64,000 nucleotides of DNA, taken from assembly GCA_028826165.1 (NCBI GenBank), contig JAPDFW010000059.1, positions 1,633,501 through 1,697,500 of the forward strand, read 5' to 3'. The stretch comes from Anaeramoeba ignava (lineage: Eukaryota > Metamonada > Anaeramoebidae). Within the stretch, counting starts at the first letter, position 1. Each line of letters opens with the position of its first letter. Below are positions 61,360 through 64,000 of the stretch, in pieces. The position numbers were made by a program, and so were the translations under genes. Below the pieces are notes generated by a model. It did not search any database. It was not told the DNA's origin and saw only the letters and a program-made list of their open reading frames with translations.

Positions 61360-63012
61360 TTAATTGTAACCACCTCTTGGAGCAACAACAATATTTTTTT
61401 TAACTTCAGCATTACTTTTAATAGCACTAGACCAAGAAACATAACCAGGTAATTGTGCAGTTTTACGAGCTCTTGGAAATCTAGTATTTTGATTTTGTGA
61501 ACGATAAGAAGGAGGTGAATAACTAGTATTTGAATTTTGATTAACTCTTGTTCTTGGTGGTGATGAAACTGTTTGATTTATTCCTGAAAAAGCTAATCCA
61601 GTTCTTGATACATTTGTTCTTGGTTTTGGAAATTTTGGTTCATTTCCTGTTGATGATCTCCATGTAGTTTTTCTTAAATTTTGTTGTGGATTGTAAAAAT
61701 TAGTTGTTCTTCTTGTTTGATATCCAAATTGTGAAAATGTATTTGCTTCTTTTCCTGGCCAACTTCTTCTTCTTGAATATGAACTCATTAAATCATCTAA
61801 ATCAATTATTTCATGTTTTCTGTTTATTGTTAATCCTAATCTTGCTGATTGTGATGTTATTCCTGGTTTTGCTGTTGAATAAACCATTCTAAGTTGAATT
61901 GGTGAATTTGGTGGACATGAATAAATGAAATCTAAAATTTGAATTTAAAATTCAATTTGAAATTAAAATTCAATTTGAAATTAAAATTTATTTATAAATT
62001 AAAATTCATTTTGAAATTAAAATTCAATTTGAAATTTAAATTCATTTTGAAATTAAAATTCATTTTGAAATTAAAATTCATTTTGAAATTAAAATTCAAT
62101 TTGAAATTAAAATTTATTTGAAATTAAAATTCAATTTGAAATTGAAATTAAATTTGAAATTAAAATTCAATTTGAAATTAAAATTCAATTTAAAATTAAT
62201 TTTGAAATTAAAATTCATTTTGAAATTAAAATTCATTTTGAAATTAAAATTCATTTTGAAATTAAAATTCATTTTGAAATTAAAATTCATTTTAAAATTA
62301 AAATTCATTTTAAAATTAAAATTCAATTTGAAATTAAAATTTATTTTGAAATTAAAATTCATTTTAAAATTAAAATTAAATTTGAAATTAAAATTCAATT
62401 TGAAATTAAAATTCATTTTAAAATTAAAATTCATTTTAAAATTAAAATTCATTTTGAAATTAAAATTAATTTTGAAATTGAAATTCATTTTGAAATTAAA
62501 ATTCAATTTGAAATTAAAATTCAATTTGAAATTAAAATTCAATTTGAAATTAAAATTCATTTGAAATTGAAATTAAAATTCAATTAAAATTAAATTTAAA
62601 ATCGGATAAAAAATTATTATTTACGTGTTACTGTCCTATCTTGATGAAGATAAAAACGAGGTTGATCTTTATCAATATATTCTTTAATATCTTCTGGTGA
62701 TCCTCTTTGAAGTCTTTTCTTTGATCCAATTATAATTTCTTTTTTATTTTGAGATATTTGAAGTTCAATCCAATTAAATTCTCCATTAATAAATTCTTTT
62801 ATTGAATTTTCTACTTCATTATTAAATGGAATTTCAACTGAATGATATCCTCCTATTTTTTTAGTTAAAGATTGTTGTGTTTCCATTTCAAATCTTGCTG
62901 TATCTTCCATTTCTCTTGCTTTAAATCTTAATATTTCTCCTCTACTCCATGGTTTAAATGATTTATCTTTACTTTGTTGATAATCATTCCAAGAAAATAC
63001 TTTCTTTTTCAT
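61360..63012 (-). CDS. ADF-homology (cofilin/twinfilin-like) actin-binding protein
   Basis: Two exons, 63012-62625 and 61931-61360 (960 nt, 319 aa), join as TVT(CAT)FIYSCPPNSP. The ADF-H fold spans about residues 60-185: helix VENSIKEFINGEFNWIELQI, strand KKEIIIGSK, DQPRFYLHQ, then FIYSCPPNSPIQLRMVYSTAK (counterpart of the cofilin-family LxFIxWxPDxAxxxxKMxYxxxK motif) and HEIIDLDDLMSSY. The N-terminal ~55 residues are charged. The C-terminal ~135 residues are an S/T/R/N/P-rich low-complexity tail (for example RTNVSRTGLAFSGINQ), likely disordered. There is one ADF-H domain only, so it is not a canonical two-domain twinfilin. It probably binds actin monomers or filaments; which subfamily is uncertain. 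Confidence 0.75.
61932..62624 (-). repeat. ADF-H gene intron, 18-bp GAAATTAAAATTCATTTT repeat
   Basis: A 693-bp intron with donor GTAAAT and acceptor TTTTAG, made of GAAATTAAAATTCATTTT / ...CAATTT units. It reads open on both strands (FNFKLN and LKLKFN), neither of which is coding. Confidence 0.8.
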
Positions 63013-64000
63013 TTCATTTCATTTAATTTAATTTAATATTTATTATTTAATTTTTATTATTTATTATTTAATATTTAATATTTAATATTTAATATTTAAT
63101 ATTTAATATTTATTATTTAATATTTAATATTTAATATTTAATATTTAATATTTAATTTTTAATATTTAATTTTTAATATTTATTTTAATATTTATTATTT
63201 ATTATTTAATATTTATTATTTAATATTTAATTTAATATTTAATATTTAATATTTTATTATTTATATTTTATTATTTTATTATTTAATTTTTAATTTATTA
63301 TTTAATATTTAATATTTAATATTTAATATTTAATATTTAATTTTTAATATTTAATTTTTAATATTTATTTTAATATTTATTATTTATTATTTAATATTTA
63401 ATATTTTAATATTTAATATTTATTGTTTTAATTTTTAATTTTTTTTAATATTTAATATTTAATATTTAATATTTTATTATTTATTATTTATATATTTAAT
63501 ATTTTAATATTTATTATTTAATATTTAATATTTAATATTTAATTTTTAATATTTATTATTTAATATTTATTATTTATTATTTAATATTTAATATTTAATT
63601 TTTAATATTTAATATTTTGTCATTTAATATTTAATATTTTAATATTTAATATTTAATATTTAATATTTAATATTTAATATTTTAATATTTAATATTTAAT
63701 TTAATATTTAATATTTTTAATATTTAATTTTTTTAATATTTAATATTTTATTATTTAATGATTTTATTTAATATTTAATATTTATTATTTTTAATATTTA
63801 ATATTTAATATTTAATATTTTATTTAATATTTATTATTTAATATTTATTATTTATTATTTAATATTTAATATTTAATATTTAATATTTAATATTTAATAT
63901 TTAATATTTAATATTTAATATTTAATATTTAATATTTAATTTTTATTATTTATTATTTATTATTTATTATTTAATATTTATTATTTAATATTTAATATTT
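63013..64000. repeat. 7-bp AATATTT repeat field, runs off the window
   Basis: Upstream of the ADF-H gene. Near-pure TTAATAT/AATATTT heptamers with TTATTATTT interruptions run to the window end. No gene seen. Confidence 0.8.

Noticed and set aside
61076..61363. 95-aa F/K/L-rich plus-strand frame after CARMIL
   Set aside because: Poly-A/poly-T composition, overlaps the convergent 3' spacer, no recognisable domain.
63013..64000. Telomeric repeat at the window end
   Set aside because: The AATATTT heptamer has no G-rich strand and resembles the internal intergenic fields.

Overview
The window looks like nuclear DNA from an anaerobic, amoeboid microbial eukaryote with an extremely A+T-rich genome. 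The evidence is spliced genes with short GT..AG introns, eukaryote-only proteins (CDC25, TMEM16, TRA2, RPA3, Cdc73, CARMIL, PIP4K, an ADF-H protein), two different [FeFe] hydrogenases and an actin-cortex gene set. An Anaeramoeba-like metamonad or an anaerobic amoebozoan would fit. That placement is inference, because no rRNA or marker gene is present. No tRNA, rRNA, transposon or CRISPR array was recognised.

Layout, left to right: 3' end of an MRH-type membrane receptor (+, to 2068); NAA30 N-acetyltransferase (-); Cdc73 (-); ribosome-biogenesis factor RPF1 (-); a LeuC/LeuD-like aconitase-fold fusion that has lost its Fe-S cysteines (-); long-chain acyl-CoA synthetase (+, broken by one missing base); a 13-bp repeat field; CDC25 phosphatase (-); a 5.7-kb satellite of about 39 units of about 145 bp; TMEM16/anoctamin (-); TRA2-like splicing factor (+); a field of 6-bp repeats; a 1491-aa protein with a CH domain and about ten PH-like modules (-); RPA3 (+); a small basic protein (+); PIP4K-like lipid kinase (+); group-B [FeFe] hydrogenase (-); a cfaD-like papain protease (+); a WD40-[FeFe] hydrogenase-flavodoxin fusion (-); repeats; a small ORF (-); CARMIL (+); an ADF-H protein (-); and a terminal repeat field.

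Most gene models were rebuilt exon by exon by matching GT..AG sites to reading-frame phase and to family conservation. Where complete, exon lengths sum to an exact multiple of three, which supports them. Many introns and intergenic gaps consist almost wholly of simple repeats (5-18 bp units), and most introns have their own repeat flavour. These repeats generate many long but meaningless ORFs (poly-LI, poly-NF, poly-KS), which were left out.

Functionally, the strongest theme is hydrogen metabolism. Two unrelated-subfamily [FeFe] hydrogenases lie within 11.3 kb. One carries an N-terminal WD40 propeller and a C-terminal flavodoxin domain. No obvious organelle-targeting leader is seen on either, so both may be cytosolic. 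Three genes (acyl-CoA synthetase, LeuC/D-like, PIP4K) carry indels in homopolymer or simple-repeat runs that break an otherwise intact frame. Uncorrected sequencing error is the simplest explanation, but real decay cannot be excluded from sequence alone.
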